From contig CAMRHE010000076.1 of the NCBI GenBank assembly GCA_947044405.1, positions 7,050,001 through 7,114,000 on the forward strand: a stretch of DNA of 64,000 nucleotides, written 5' to 3'. The notes under the pieces are model-generated. The model was not told the DNA's origin. It ran no database searches and saw only the letters and a program-made list of their open reading frames with translations. Origin of the DNA: Leptodactylus fallax (Eukaryota > Chordata > Amphibia > Anura > Leptodactylidae). This document shows, one piece after another, positions 1 to 12,312 of this stretch. The translations under genes were made by a program, and so were the position numbers. Numbering within the stretch: position 1 is the first letter of the stretch; each line of letters opens with the position of its first letter.

Positions 1-184
1 ACATTTCATTTACCAGGTTTCCATAGCAACACAGCCATAAATAGACTATACCTATACTGGACTGCCATACTGGATGTCAAGTGCAAAACTGGCCAATTCT
101 TATGGGGCCACTATACAAACAAAAAATGAAATATACCCGTGTAAAGCCAGGTCCTTCTGCTAGTGAGAAATAAAATAAACTTTT

Positions 185-262
185 TTGCTTTTAGCAAATG
201 GCTGCAATGAAACAAAGAGTGAAAAATTTAAAGGGGTCTGAATACTTTCCGTAACCACTGTA
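185..262. repeat. Terminal end of a Tc1/mariner-like element
   Basis: The segment ends in a stretch reading GGGGTCTGAATACTTTCCGT, followed by CCACTG and then TA. This is the outer end of a widespread Tc1-like subfamily of fish and frogs (recognised from memory), with the TA target dinucleotide following. Sequence further left (1-184) may be part of the same element, but I cannot place its inner boundary. It is a remnant with no coding sequence. Confidence 0.55.
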
Positions 263-300
263 TATATATTTATAGATATATAGATATATATCTATATATA
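263..300. repeat. TA-rich palindromic spacer
   Basis: An almost pure TATA/TAGATATA run separates two different Tc1-like ends. Such TA-rich DNA is a preferred target for Tc1/mariner insertion, which may explain two unrelated ends lying back to back. Confidence 0.5.
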
Positions 301-552
301 CAGTACAGACCAAAAGTTTGGACACACCTTCTCATTCCAAGAGTTTTCTGTATTTTCATGACTATAAAAATTGTAGATTCACACTGAAGGCATCAAAACT
401 ATGAATTAACACATGTGGAATTATATACTTAACAAAAAAGTGTGAAACGACTGAAAATATGTCTTATATTCTAGGTTCTTCAACGTAGCCACCTTTTGCT
501 TTGATTACTGCTTTGCACACTCTTGGCATTCTCTTGATGAGCTTCAAGAGCA
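301..552 (-). pseudogene. Tc1-like transposase, 3' fragment with terminal repeat
   Basis: The outer end begins CAGTACAGACCAAAAGTTTG, typical of a second Tc1-like subfamily. Read on the minus strand, about positions 552 to 470 translate into the familiar C-terminal transposase stretch (LLKLIKRMPRVCKAVIKAK and a few more residues) before a stop. Similarity ends near 552, so only the last part of the transposase and one terminal repeat remain. The catalytic domain is absent. This fragment is dead and can only serve as a fossil marker. The family is recognised from memory; the fragmentation is seen directly. Confidence 0.7.
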
Positions 553-3500
553 TCGGACCCTTCATATTAATAACCACCCCAAATTCAATATCTGTGGGAG
601 GGATTATGATTTAATGTTCAGGTCTGGTATGCTTGGATTTGTAGAAACATTTGGTATCACTTGTTGGGTATATCATCTTTTATTACATCTTTTTACTGTA
701 AGCACTGTACTTTTCTGTGTAAATGAAATCTAAAATTGAATAAGATTGTCCTTGGCTCTAAAATGTCTCCACAATCCCAAAGAGGGAAATTACTGCTTAA
801 CGTTGTTACGTTTTGTATGCCAGTGTGCTGGAGGTGTACTGTGTGGTGCCATAGGGCGCAGGTATGAGTGGTCTGGGTATATCGGTGTCTCATCTACCAT
901 AAGTGGTGTGTGGTGACTGCTATTTGTGTAGATGTTGGGGGGTCGCTTCACTCCTTTGTAGCCTAGTGTGATAGGTGAGTGAGGAAGTGGGGTCCCACTT
1001 TAAAGGTGACACATGCTTGTAACACTATAACCTATACAATAGGAAATGTTACTAGAAGAGAAATAAACATTCCCTCTGTATAGTAACGTAATGGTAATAA
1101 TTATACCCGGCCAGCATGTGTATACAGTTATCGCAGTGGGATTAAGTCTTAAACAAGAAATAACATAAAATAAAAAGGAAATTGCATATTTTGGATGGAT
1201 TTTAACTTGAATCAATTACTTTATATGTTGCTGTAACTTGTTACTATTTTCTTATTAAACTGGCTGATGAAACGTTATTTATGTGTGTTCTTACTCGTGA
1301 AATGTTATTAGTCAACGCAAAGGAGAATTTCTTTCAGCACCGTATCAAAAATTTCTCAAACATGTCCTTTTGTTCAAGCCCTATTAATGTAATAAAAGTA
1401 TACTGAGCCATAGGGAAGCTCCAAAGGAAGATTGCATAACCTAAAATTACTTTAATTGCTTCTATTGACATAGACCACTCTGATAAACCAGATGTATACA
1501 ATATCAACATGGAATAAAAACCAATAATTGTACCCTAACATAATATTAAAGGAAACACATCATCAGATAATAAGATTGTATTTGTTTATTTTATTAAATT
1601 CAGTATTGTATTGCTATTTAATGATATTATTCTATATTTTTATACATTGTTTTTATGAGACTCTCTTTGTGCAGATACTCCGATTTCTCACTTTGGTAAC
1701 TGGAGCATACAGATTTATCCTGTTTTCTGCAGCTCATCTAATAGCTGTGTGTAGACTGGGGCAGGCTCAGCAGAGTCATCTCATTATTGAGGGTGAGAAA
1801 AATAGTGCAGTACAGTGTTAGCCATAAAAATCATGTAATGTTAGATAATACACTATACACATAAATAATGCTCTGTATGGGCCAAGTTAAAATTTAAAGG
1901 AACGTGACGCTAATATTTTATTTATTTATTAAAACCAGATAGCGAAATAAATCACATTTTTCAAATCAGTTTTTTGATTGTAGGTTTTTCTGCTCTGCTT
2001 TCTGAACAGGATTATGGGAGCGGCCATCTTTATTGGTCATATCTGTTAACAGCATTTAGTGATCTGCTTTACAGCAGTATCATGGCCATAGGCAGCAATT
2101 GTCTGCAGCCGACTCATTGAGGTCCATGGGAGAGTTGTCTAGACATATTCTGTGCAGGAAGGGAAATAGATACGCTGTGACATTATCTATTGTGAATAGC
2201 GGATGCAATGATGGGTTAGTGGTGTTATCAAGAGGTGTTATCTTCTATTGTAATCCTTTCTGTCTAATCTGTGATGTACATAAAGTAGCTGCGGATTTGT
2301 GTGCGCTTTCTCTATATATTGAATAGGGGCAGAAAAAAGTAGAGAAAAACGCAGCAAAAAGTCAATGAAAAGCGCTGCAGAAAAAAAACACAATTTTTTA
2401 GCTGCATTTCGGGGTCTTAGCCTAAAAATGATTTATTACCTTTCTGTTTTAGTAAATAATTTTATTCTGCATGAAATATTAAATTTAGAACATCTGTTGC
2501 TTTTTTAATTTATTAACAAATTTCTAGGAGGAATAACTGAGGAATGGCACAAGTTACAAGACAACATGCTTCAGAATTGTTATTACATGGAGAATACGAG
2601 TATTCACTAAAATAGACATGTCAGGTGTGAGCAGTGATCCTCTAAGACCCACTGACTCATAATTCCCAGCTGTTCTACAGCACCAATCATAAAAATCACA
2701 AATAAACATGCTACAGAGGACATAAATATAGAAAAAGATAAGAAATGACTAATATTGCTAATTATAGAACTTCTTGAGGGTCAGCTGGTTTGTATGATAG
2801 CAAAATGAGAAATTAGATCCCCAAGATCAAGGTGACATCTCTTATGTTTTATGTTATTTATATCAGAGTTGTCATGCCAACGCTTGTCCTTCACGTAACA
2901 TGCAAACTGAGAAACTTCAGATTATAATGGACACAACCCAAAAAACGGGCAAATTTCTTTAAATTAGGGTATATTCCCAAATTATACTGTATATGCTAAT
3001 AATTGCATTGAATTAAAGAGTATTTCAAAGAAAATGTTAAATTCTCCACATATCAGTATGGCTTAGTTTACATCCTTTGGAGACTGCGCCGTAACAACCG
3101 CCAGAAATTGGCAGAGGGAAAAGTCCTACATGGAGGACTATTCTCTCCATCCGGTCAGTTTCAGTATAAAATGGCAGACACTCGGTGGACCCCATTATAG
3201 TCTATGGGGTCTGTCAGTGTTCGGAGGTAACTGCTCTTTTAGTGGTCTGACTCTCTGTCGTTCGAGTCCTCCAGCAGACCCAAACGACAGAGAGCCAGGG
3301 GAAGGTTCGCCATAAGTCGCCAGATGAATAAGTGCTTCAAACCGATCTTTAACGGACATCTGACCGATACCAGGCAGACCCCATTATAGTCAAAGGGATC
3401 CCTTGGGCTCTGTTTTGTGTCCACTATTTTTGCAGCCCATTTTTCCATTCTTCTGGTCCTCAGACTAGAAGAATAAACTGACCGGCGCAGATGTGATTGT

Positions 3501-6500
3501 AGGATAAGTCCAAAGTCGAAGCATTGACCAGACTTTGATAACTATCTTAGCTTTACTTACATAAATTTTGGCTTTTCTCTGTTTTTCCATTTTTGCTACA
3601 GAAAGATCTGACAGGGACGGTTTTAGGGAGCGGCGATTGGTCGAGGTGCCCTTTTCCTTTAACGCCAACAAACAAAGGACCCCCAGGTGAGAGCGGATGC
3701 ATAAGAATACATGACTGTCAGCTCCAGTAGTCACTTTAAAGTGGCCATAGCCATCAGATTAATATTGGCTGAACCTGCCTAAGGTCTGACCACCTAATGT
3801 GTAAAAGTGACCCTGAGGTTAGAGATTACAATTGAAAGTCTATGAGGAATGATCTTCATGTTGGATCTACAGGCTGTCGCTGGTGCCTTGTCTATGAGGC
3901 ATGAGCGTCCTGTAAACTGAGATGTGTATGATACTGATACTGAGTCTGAAATTGTCACTTACTAAATATATCAGTCATCTCCTCATCATGAAGGATTATG
4001 GATATGGAATAGGATCTCTGACCACGCAGGGGGAAAAAATGACACTAGGTGACCTGGCCTTTAAGTTCCACTATAATAGAGTTGTCAGATCTCGTTGATT
4101 TATTGATGGATATTCTGCAGACTACTGAAGACGAGTGACAATGTGCAGAATATTATCGCTGAAAACCCTGAATGTGTCACGCTATTCATTTATTATGCAA
4201 TCGTCCATACAATAGTATTACATGGTGGAATTTTCTTGGCAGAATCGACAACCAAAATGCTTCCTCCCTTTCATTTCAATGGGTGGCAGAACCTTCATTT
4301 TCCACTAGCTGAAAAAATCGGTTAGAGGAGAAAATAAGTGCCCTGCTCGATCTACAGGGTAGATTCCAAGCAAAGCTCCCACTGATGTGAAGGGGAGTAG
4401 GAAATCTACTCCAGAATCAGATATTTTGTTCAACAATAAGGTGTGACCTCTATATAACAGCCACATGTATTCACCAGGGGTTACTATTGAGGGATTTTAA
4501 GTGATATGCAATCTAGTCCTTATAGGAACAGATATCTGCTGGACTACTATATTTCACTATATCCCTATGGCCTGGTAATGACTATATAGAGAAAACACAC
4601 AATGGGATTATCCATCAATGTTCTGGAATCCCATCACGTGCACTGAAAAGGTGCTACTAGTGCTTTATATGGACCCATCTTAAATGCAGCAGCTTCCTGT
4701 AGCTCTATAACAAGTCCCTCAGTCCCTGTATACATTTCCCCCTGCATAATATTCCTGGGATCATCAGGAGGGTAAGTATGAAGACAAGAGAACTGAACAA
4801 AAAAACAAAATGCAGTAAAAACCGCAGTTCCCACGACCCTGATGGTGGGTCGTGGTACTCAGGTAGAAGCTCAGGTAGAAACTGAAATCAGATAGAATTT
4901 ACATCTGGTGCATTTTTACACGTTTGTCTAAGTTTATAGCACTTTTTCGTTGGCTTACTTTAGCCCAATTTTTTGCACCAAAATTTTGGGGCAATTTGGT
5001 AGATCTTAAGCCACAACTCACTTGGCTAAATCATGCATCCTTTTTGTCTAAGCCTTGTTCCCATGTCAGGAGAGGTGCTAAAAGTATCTCCCTCCTCCCC
5101 CTCTCCTCTATGTACAGTTACACTATGTTCACACCTGCGTTGGACAGCCCAGAACAATGGAAAAATGTTCAGTCTACACAGCAATAGATCCTGAGGGATT
5201 TTTTAACAGACATCACTAGACAAAAAAGTCAGCCTTGCAGGATTTTTCATCCAGGATTTCTGCCAGACTCTGAGCTTTATGGCACCAAACAGAAACTCCA
5301 GCGCAGATGTGAATGCAGCCTTACAGAAGAGGCTTCTGAACATGAACAGAGGCCCTGCAGGAAACTACAGCTTGCAGGAAGGGGAGGAAGAATCCACCTT
5401 ATTTCATAAAGATATATACTATAAAAATAATACTAATAGTAGACAAATCTGAAAAGTCACAACAATTATCTTTTGCCATGTGAATACTGGATAATAGCAC
5501 AGTTTGCTGCACTATTCTTCTTTGTAAAGATCCTGGAAGCTGTGCTGATCAGATATTCTAGAAGCTCTACCATTGTCTTATACAGAGAAGACATAATGAA
5601 CACAAAAAGTGACTGTGGCCCTGACGTTGCTTTATGTAGCACTGCATGGTTCTTACAGTATCATTTATATGTGATTATGAAATTTACTAGTAATTATATA
5701 TTACCGACATTACCCATAGGACTGCAGGCTGTAGAAACTCCTTTCTTTATCGCACATATTAAATTACTTTCTTATTGTAAGCCAAGATTCTTAAAGGGAC
5801 ACTCTGGTGATTTTTTTTTTTTTGGTACTCATTTTATTATCTGAAAGGCCAAGCCCTTAATAGTAATAGTTGTCTACTCACATTGCATTTCCTTATCCTG
5901 CTTTGACTTTCTAAAAAAAAGTCACATGATCACACTGTGACCTCTTTTTTTCTAACATAGGTTGCTGTGTAAACAGGAGGTCTCTCCCTGCTGCCTGCTG
6001 ACACTATTGCGAACTACCATGAGACCTCAGACTCATCAAAGTCCTTGCTCTTCTGCCCTACCTCTACTGTGAAAATGCCCCCCTGCTCCTCCTTCTGCCT
6101 CCTCTCTCACATACTGCCTGTAATTCCCTCTTCATTCACAGTCAGGTCACCATGCCCCCATTACTTTCCCTAATGCTATCAGCTGCAGTTGGTGCAGCTC
6201 CCAGCACCTTTGGTGGCATCATCCTCACAGCGTAAGGTCCTGGCAGGTGTGAAGGAACTCGTCCTACCGAAACCCACGTCCGGCACACTTGAGATTGCTT
6301 CAATTACCTCACACCCATCTCCAATGAGTGTTCTGGGCCCATAGGATAATACGAAACGAGCGGTGCCAGATAGTCTCAGTGTAAAGTGGTTGATCAGGAA
6401 ACCCCCTGGTGAGAGGTTGGGTGTTGCAGGAGTGTGTTAATTACTCTGGACAATACAACAGAGGGACTGTGCTTAACCAGCAGTTTCCTATAGCAGAGCT

Positions 6501-6667
6501 GAGGGGAGTTTGAACAAATGTTCCACAAGGGGGAGGGAAGGGGTCGGCTGGATACATATTTGTACAGAAATACATGTACGGGAGTTCCCAATCATCACAG
6601 CAGGATTATAGTGAAATGAGCTACGTAGTGTTTTGCAGAAATAGGAAATAGATATGCGTGAACATAT
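553..6667. other. AT-rich non-coding DNA, no gene seen
   Basis: No reading frame here has recognisable domains. Local features are a repeat-like block at about 3080-3440, where a CCCCATTATAGT motif recurs beside palindromic partners, and a possible MITE end near 5795 (TTAAAGGGACACTCTGG). A stretch at about 6325-6360 also recurs in decayed form near 21605-21640. Nothing else could be supported. Confidence 0.6.
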
Positions 6668-6675
6668 ATGTGTAC

Positions 6676-6772
6676 TAGACATGGGCACAGGCACAAGACA
6701 TGGGCACAGGCGCTAGACATGGGCACAGGCACAAGACATGGGCACAGGCACAAGACATGGGCACTCGTACTA
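6676..6772. repeat. 19-bp minisatellite, about five copies
   Basis: The phrase ACATGGGCACAGGCACAAG recurs head to tail about five times with small changes (CGCTAG for CACAAG, CTCGTACTAG in the last copy). Reading frames crossing it give repetitive peptides and are not genes. Confidence 0.85.
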
Positions 6773-7689
6773 GACATGGTTAAAAATAGCATATTTTCAA
6801 TCTACTTCCATGACTACCTTGCGTAACTGAAAAAATAGAGCTGGAGTATCGCAGCAAACTCACCTTTATTATTTATGATATTTTATTAATAAAATAAAAA
6901 TTTGAGAAAGCTGTTTGCATAAGTATTCAACTCCACATTGTCTGACTATAGCCAAAGCTGCATTGCTTGCCATTTATTCTTCTTGCTTCTTGTGTCCCTT
7001 TAGAATTATAGAGGGAACATTTTCAAGGCATCAGTGCTTCACAGCATATATTTTGCCTATAGGTGACATCTTAATATATAGGTTATTATTTATGATCACC
7101 TTTTCAGTGTCAAAGTTGGTTGTTTGTACAATTTGAGTTTTTTTATTCGCGGCACTTTTGAGAACAAGATCTACTGGTTTTACTAGATTTAATGGGTGAA
7201 AAGTGGGTGAAAAGTTACAAGAAATCAGTGCAATGCCAAAGACACTCATAGAAATCTCAGGGCCCTCTAGTGCTGGTTTTGCCCCTTCCCATCATCCACC
7301 GAAAGAACTATTCCTTATATCACCAACATCTTATCAGGACTTCTTCCAGCTATATCTAACCAGACACTTCCTGGTATTGTAACTGCTGTGTTACCACTGG
7401 GCCTGGTAGTGTAGTGTCCCTCTAGGAACACTAAGAAATGTATTACTTATCTGGCATTTGCACAACTGTATCTATATAATAAGTTTTTGTGCCTTTAATG
7501 GAGCAAACCATTTGGAGTTGCAAGCTGAGCACTTGGTGCAACATTGACTTAGGAAGAGAGGAGACAGTTAGTAGGACAGTTAGGGTATGTTCATATGGCG
7601 GAATTTGGCGCTGATTCAGCTGTAGAAACTGTGGCACGAGCCACTTATCTGTTTAGGGCCATTCATTTAAGCCTAACCAGCCTGTGAAT
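6773..7689. other. Non-coding DNA, no gene seen
   Basis: AT-rich with several short frames, none resembling a known protein. I see nothing more specific. Confidence 0.5.
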
Positions 7690-7975
7690 GTTTTGGCAGA
7701 AAGTCAGAAGGGCAGAAATGGAAGAGAAATTTGAGGCGAAAATCTGCCTCAAATTCCTCTTCCGTTTCTGACATGTGAACATACCTTTAGTCTGTTGTTC
7801 CGTCAGAAGGAGGAAGTAGTAGAGTAAGTTAGCTCTCCCAGCTAGGAAGATGAGGAAAACTGAGGAGACTGAGCCAGAGCCCCTGGTTAGGCTGGTATAG
7901 GCCACCTTGAGGATGAGCTTGGTGTTGCTCTGCAGTCAGGAGATGGGACTTATCCCTGCTCATTTTGCAGAGATT
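7690..7975. repeat. Dispersed repeat, uninterrupted copy (empty gypsy site)
   Basis: This block matches 10448-10673 plus 17838-17893 closely. Shared phrases include TTTTGGCAGAAAGTCAGA, GAGACTGAGCCAGAGCCCCT and CTCTGCAGTCAGGAGATGGG. It is uninterrupted where the other copy carries the LTR retrotransposon, so it shows the unoccupied target. Family unknown; it has the look of an old non-autonomous element. An internal inverted pair sits at about 7699-7775, where the TGGAAGAGAAATTTGAGGC side mirrors the GCCTCAAATTCCTCTTCC side. Confidence 0.75.
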
Positions 7976-10442
7976 GTATGCAAGATATGTCTGTGAGGGT
8001 AAAATTATATGGACCTCGTAGCTATGACCCTTCCTCTAGCCTTGTAGGATCTGTATCCCACATCCTAGGAATAGGATCAGAGGATCTCATTGAGATCTTT
8101 GCCACCATGACAACTGTGACTGCTATTCCCAACCTCTTGACCTCACTCCAAACAGGCTGTTGCAATAGCCTGGGAGTTGCCACCATCTATAAATGTGTAC
8201 CACCCTATTTTTTGTGTATTACATGGGCATCCAGTTGCCAAAAAAAGAATTCTAGAAAGTATAGATTTGTGAATTAAGTTATAAGAAGAAAGGTAGACAA
8301 CTTCAGGAAGGTGGTGTAGAGGGTGGTATGGTATGACTGCTGCTGTAGATAAGTTGACTATATTCTACTATTGTTATTGCAACTGTCCTGAGGACTAAAT
8401 GTTGGTGGTTATTTATGCATGCAGTTTCTGGCACTATGTTCGAGCACTGTATAAGACTGTTACATGGGTACTGTATGGCGGCATTATTATCTATACCGCT
8501 CTAGACAGCCACAGTCTGGTAAATCCTTCCTTCTGTGGTAAAGGTGAAGATGGTTTCTTAAACCCTGTCCATTAATTTATCCTATACCAAACATTTTGTA
8601 GGAACTCTACTAGTCTATATATGGAAATTGTCACATTAAAATACAGTCCAATATGAAGGCAGCATGTTATAGAGCAGGAGGAGCTGAGCAGATTGATATA
8701 TAGTCTTGTTAGAAAAGATTCAACTAGTCATTTATTAATATAAATCCCTATTCATTCTCGGTTTAGGAGTTTAGGGAGTCCTACTTAACTATGCGTTTAG
8801 TGAGTCCTACTTAACAATTGACAGCTTCCCCTTTTAGTGTGCACACAGAGATTACTGTCAATCACTGAATAGGACCACCTACTGGACTCCTAAGCCCATA
8901 GTGACAAAAGATTTAAATGAATTATTGACAAGTTATTGTAAGGAATCTCCATTCAGCTGCTACTCCTTTAAGGTTACAGTGCTGACCTGAGAGGCTTCTG
9001 CAGCATCAGAAGTTCCCTGGGCTTGTCCAATTAGCAGCTGAAGAGACATATATAAGACTCCTCCCTCCTGAACCAGGTGCCTGCTAATTTAGTATTCTAG
9101 TTAGGCTCTGAACTCTGATCTTGTGTATTGGATTGCTTTATTCAGACTCTTGGCTTGTTTCTGGTTATTCATTTATCTCCTGATTCTGCCTCTGACGTGA
9201 CCTCCTGGTACTGACCATTTGCCTGGACATTTATTCTCCTACTTCAGATCAGCCCTATAAGTAAATTGTAGATTCTGGTTTGGTTTCAGCTTAGTGGAGC
9301 ATTTATTTCTTGTACGGTTTTGGTGGTGATAACGCAGACTCCAACTTCAGCAAAGTCTGTGACCTTGCAGCTGGGGCTGGTGAAGATGTTTGGGTGTCTG
9401 GGCCTATCTCTCAGCACTGTATAGGATTAAAGCAGATCCTGCTATTTTGTGATATTTTCTCCTGGAACGCTAACATAACAGTTATACTGGAACTTTATTA
9501 CCAAAATTATACATTAATCTGCTCAGCTCCTCCTGCGCTATGATATATCACCTGCATATCGGGCCACATTTGTTATATGGTAAGTTCCCTTTAATGATTC
9601 CTAGTACTAGTTTATCCGGTAAATACAAAGATATCTAGAAGTAATATAATTAATGTAATTAATGTAATTGTCCTTTATTGAAGGCCTAACAGTTGATCCA
9701 TGTTATTTGTCCATTCAAGCATCTCTTGTGCCCTTAATAAGAAGACACAGCTTTATGAAGATACCTTGTTGCGAGTCTCGGCCTGGTGATTTCAATTTAG
9801 ATAAAAGCGGTATAATCACTTTTTGTGACCTACTTGTCTTTCCAGCTAGAGCCATTCAGACAGCGTTCCACAACATTGATCTTGAATGGTGCCAATCTGG
9901 TCTTTGCTTCCATCTGTTAATACTTGTACTTCATCATAGATCAGGAAAATGTTCAAGTAAATCTCTACCTAGCATTAATATAGGTGCTATAATCAGAAAA
10001 TATAAAATCCGCCATCTCTGAATATTTCTTTGTTGACTTTTTGGTTGGTTTTGACTTACTTTACCTCATTCCTGCCCTTTTTTTCTCCTATTATCAGTAA
10101 TTGAAATTCTTTTCATCCATTCAGGTCCACAATCCTGCCTATAGTAGAGGACAGTCATAGGAGTTGGATTTAGGGCTGGGCAATTAATTGAAAAATAATC
10201 CAAATCAAAAGTCGGCTCAATTTATCGATGTGAACTTGTCCATATTGATTATTTCAACTAATTTTGCAACCATGTCAACCTATCTCATACCACCATTGGC
10301 CAAAGGATATATCCCTAACTGAACCCTATCCAACAAGGATTGCTGATATGTGAATAACCAAAATCAAATTTCAGTGGTGTGGCATGACATATAAATAGCG
10401 GGCGTGGCAAGTAAAAAGGAGGTGCCCTAAAATAATCAGCCA
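7976..10442. other. Non-coding DNA, no gene seen
   Basis: Two parts look repetitive. About 8750-8930 has GGAGTCCTACTTAACT-like phrases repeated and partly inverted. About 9060-9310 is pyrimidine-rich (TTGGCTTGTTTCTGG and similar) and resembles stretches near 36900-37200 and 55380-55720. No supported coding sequence. Confidence 0.5.
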
Positions 10443-10673
10443 GTTAATGTTTTGGCAGAAAGTCAGAGGGGCAGAAATGGAAGAAGAATTTGAGCCGAAA
10501 GTCTGCCTCAAATTCCTCTTCAATTTCTGACATGTGAACATAACCTAAGTCACTTGTTCCGGAGAAGGAAGTAGAGAGTAATTTAGCTCTCCCATCTAGG
10601 AAGGTGAGGAAAACTATGAGGAGACTGAGCCAGAGCCCCTGGTTAGGCTGGTATAAGAAACCTTGAGTACAGT
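10443..10673. repeat. Dispersed repeat, left part of the copy split by the LTR element
   Basis: This is the left portion of the repeat seen whole at 7690-7975. It ends in CAGT at 10670-10673, directly before the 5' LTR. The right portion resumes with CAGT at 17838. Removing one CAGT copy and the insert gives an alignment with the uninterrupted copy that needs no gap at the junction. Confidence 0.85.
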
Positions 10674-11649
10674 TGTAAGAGACAGCCAATGTTGTCCTAA
10701 GCTTCATTTGTCTGTATAAACTGTTAATGTTGAATGTATTTCTGTGATTCTGTTCCTTTAAGACAGCAGCCATTGTAATTGTGACATGATGCTGGAGTGA
10801 GACCCCCCCCCCCCTTTTATGTCAGCCTGCCTGTTCTGCAGACAGAGTGTGAGCAGAGAAGCAGGAAGTGACGAGACAGAGAGCAGCAGCCATCTTGGCA
10901 AGTGTTGTATTGAACTGGTGTGGAGATTTTTCTGTACAGCTAAGCTGTATCTTGGTCCAGAGACAAACAGAGTGTAAAGAGACAACAGGACTAGTGAGTC
11001 CATGTGAAAGGAACTGTGCTCAGTGGCTGATCAGTGAGACTGACATTGTGACTGTGTATATGGATACCACAGATAGAGACTCGCAGTGCTGTTGATGTAC
11101 TGGACAGCACCTGCTAAACCCCGGCTTACAACCCAGCTCAGTGTATGGATTCGGCAGGACTGTCAGTGTGCTGAGTGGAATCTGCTGTTGGATTACATTG
11201 CATTCATTGGGTTTCCCTGTTAAAGAGGACTTCATTTCTCCCAAGATCCTGATAACAGTGAGGAGAGGACGCTTCACTATAAAAGAAAGGAACGACTTTG
11301 GGCCCCACCGCGCGCTTCTACGGACTGTAAGCGGTCCACCTGGACCACTGGGGAAAAGGGGGTGCACCCAAATGTGATGTCAGGGTCAGTTAGGGATAGT
11401 TTTGAGTATATTGTTCATTCAGTGTCCATACTGCAGAAGTGGACAGAGTAAAAGTAGAAACCATTGCAGAATTTGCCTTGAAATTGTTCATGCTATATTG
11501 TATATTTTGCTTGTCTTTATCCCTGTCATTTTACCTTCAAATAGCCTTTAATTAACTTATAGTAAATATATATTCTTTTCTTGAACTACCGCGTGTGCGT
11601 TCATTTCTGGTTGCGGAGTCCAAACCACCTGCCTTGCTCTCGGTTCACA
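10674..11649 (+). repeat. 5' LTR of the Ty3/gypsy element (976 bp)
   Basis: Starts TGTAAGAGACAGCC and ends GGTTCACA, with TG...CA termini. It matches 16864-17837 throughout. The only differences I see are one extra A before the C-run near 10802 and one extra A in the TTAATTAAC region near 11550. It should carry promoter (U3), repeat (R) and U5. A GCCATCTTGG stretch at 10889-10898 could bind YY1 (inference). Several open frames inside the LTR are identical in both copies and are not genes. Confidence 0.95.
11278..11285 (+). promoter_or_regulatory. Likely TATA box of the 5' LTR
   Basis: TATAAAAG lies about 370 bp before the LTR end. It is the only strong TATA-type match in the LTR and would place U3/R near 11310. 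The same motif is at 17467-17474 in the 3' LTR. No start site can be proven from sequence. Confidence 0.55.
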
Positions 11650-11652
11650 AAT

Positions 11653-11670
11653 TGGCGTAGTCGGCAGGAT
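11653..11670 (+). other. Primer-binding site, tRNA-Ser type
   Basis: Three bases after the 5' LTR end lies TGGCGTAGTCGGCAGGAT. Its complement ends in CCA and matches, from memory, the 3' end of vertebrate tRNA-Ser of the AGA/TGA/CGA family (CCTGCCGACTACG plus CCA). The match stops at 18 bases, as expected for a reverse-transcription primer site. Confidence 0.8.
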
Positions 11671-11682
11671 CCGCTTACCAGA

Positions 11683-12312
11683 ATGGACGGTGACGCACCC
11701 GTTCGGGAGAATGGTGCTGGAGGAAGAATGCCAGCAGGGGCTATAATAAGTCAGTTAGCTAAATTTGATGGCAATAATATGTCAGTGAGTATGTGGGTGG
11801 AACAGATACGAATGATACAGCGAATGTACCAGACCGCACCAGAAGTACTAGTAGAGCTAGCAATATTGACATTACAAGGGGATGCTAAGACCACGGTGAT
11901 ATTGAGGCCATTTGAACAAAGGCAGACATTTGAGCAAGTAGTCCAGATTCTAGAAACCATTTATGGAGAAACTGCATTGCTGGGGTCTCTGCAGGCTCGG
12001 TTCTTCCAGAGGGTACAACAGGAGAATGAAAGCCTTCCCCAATATGCAAATGCCCTACAAGAACTGCTCCGAGATATTCAAGTGAAGGAAAGAGGGGGCT
12101 CGCCAGCCTTCTGTAACCCTGATCGGACTCTCCGTGACCAGTTTGTCCTGGGGATACGTGACGGCAGTTTAACTGTGACTATGCAGGATTTTATACGACG
12201 AGAGACTGATGCTAAATTCCATGATGTACAGGTAGAGGCCATCTCCCGTGCCAATAGTATGTTCCCCGAAGCCCCAGACCGCAGTTGGAGTTACTTTGTC
12301 ACAGGGGGCTAG
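11683..12312 (+). CDS. gag: Gag, N-terminal and capsid-like part (frame broken at its end)
   Basis: The first ATG after the primer-binding site (11683) opens a 209-residue frame starting MDGDAPVREN. Residues about 25-150 contain a capsid-like region with the pattern of Ty3/gypsy and PNMA Gag proteins: a W-V-E-Q segment, then ILTLQGDAKTTVI, a FEQVVQILETIYG stretch, and QARFFQRVQQENESLPQYA. It would assemble the virus-like particle that packages element RNA. The frame runs into a stop at 12310-12312 just after a run of five G (12304-12308). The following frame continues the Gag, so a single-base length change in the G-run separates the two halves. A sequencing error in the homopolymer cannot be excluded. 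Confidence 0.85.
   Translation: MDGDAPVRENGAGGRMPAGAIISQLAKFDGNNMSVSMWVEQIRMIQRMYQTAPEVLVELAILTLQGDAKTTVILRPFEQRQTFEQVVQILETIYGETALLGSLQARFFQRVQQENESLPQYANALQELLRDIQVKERGGSPAFCNPDRTLRDQFVLGIRDGSLTVTMQDFIRRETDAKFHDVQVEAISRANSMFPEAPDRSWSYFVTGG

Noticed and set aside
10868..11367. Identical open frames in both LTRs (repeated at 17057-17556)
   Set aside because: They are identical only because the LTRs are identical. They match no protein and lie on both strands.
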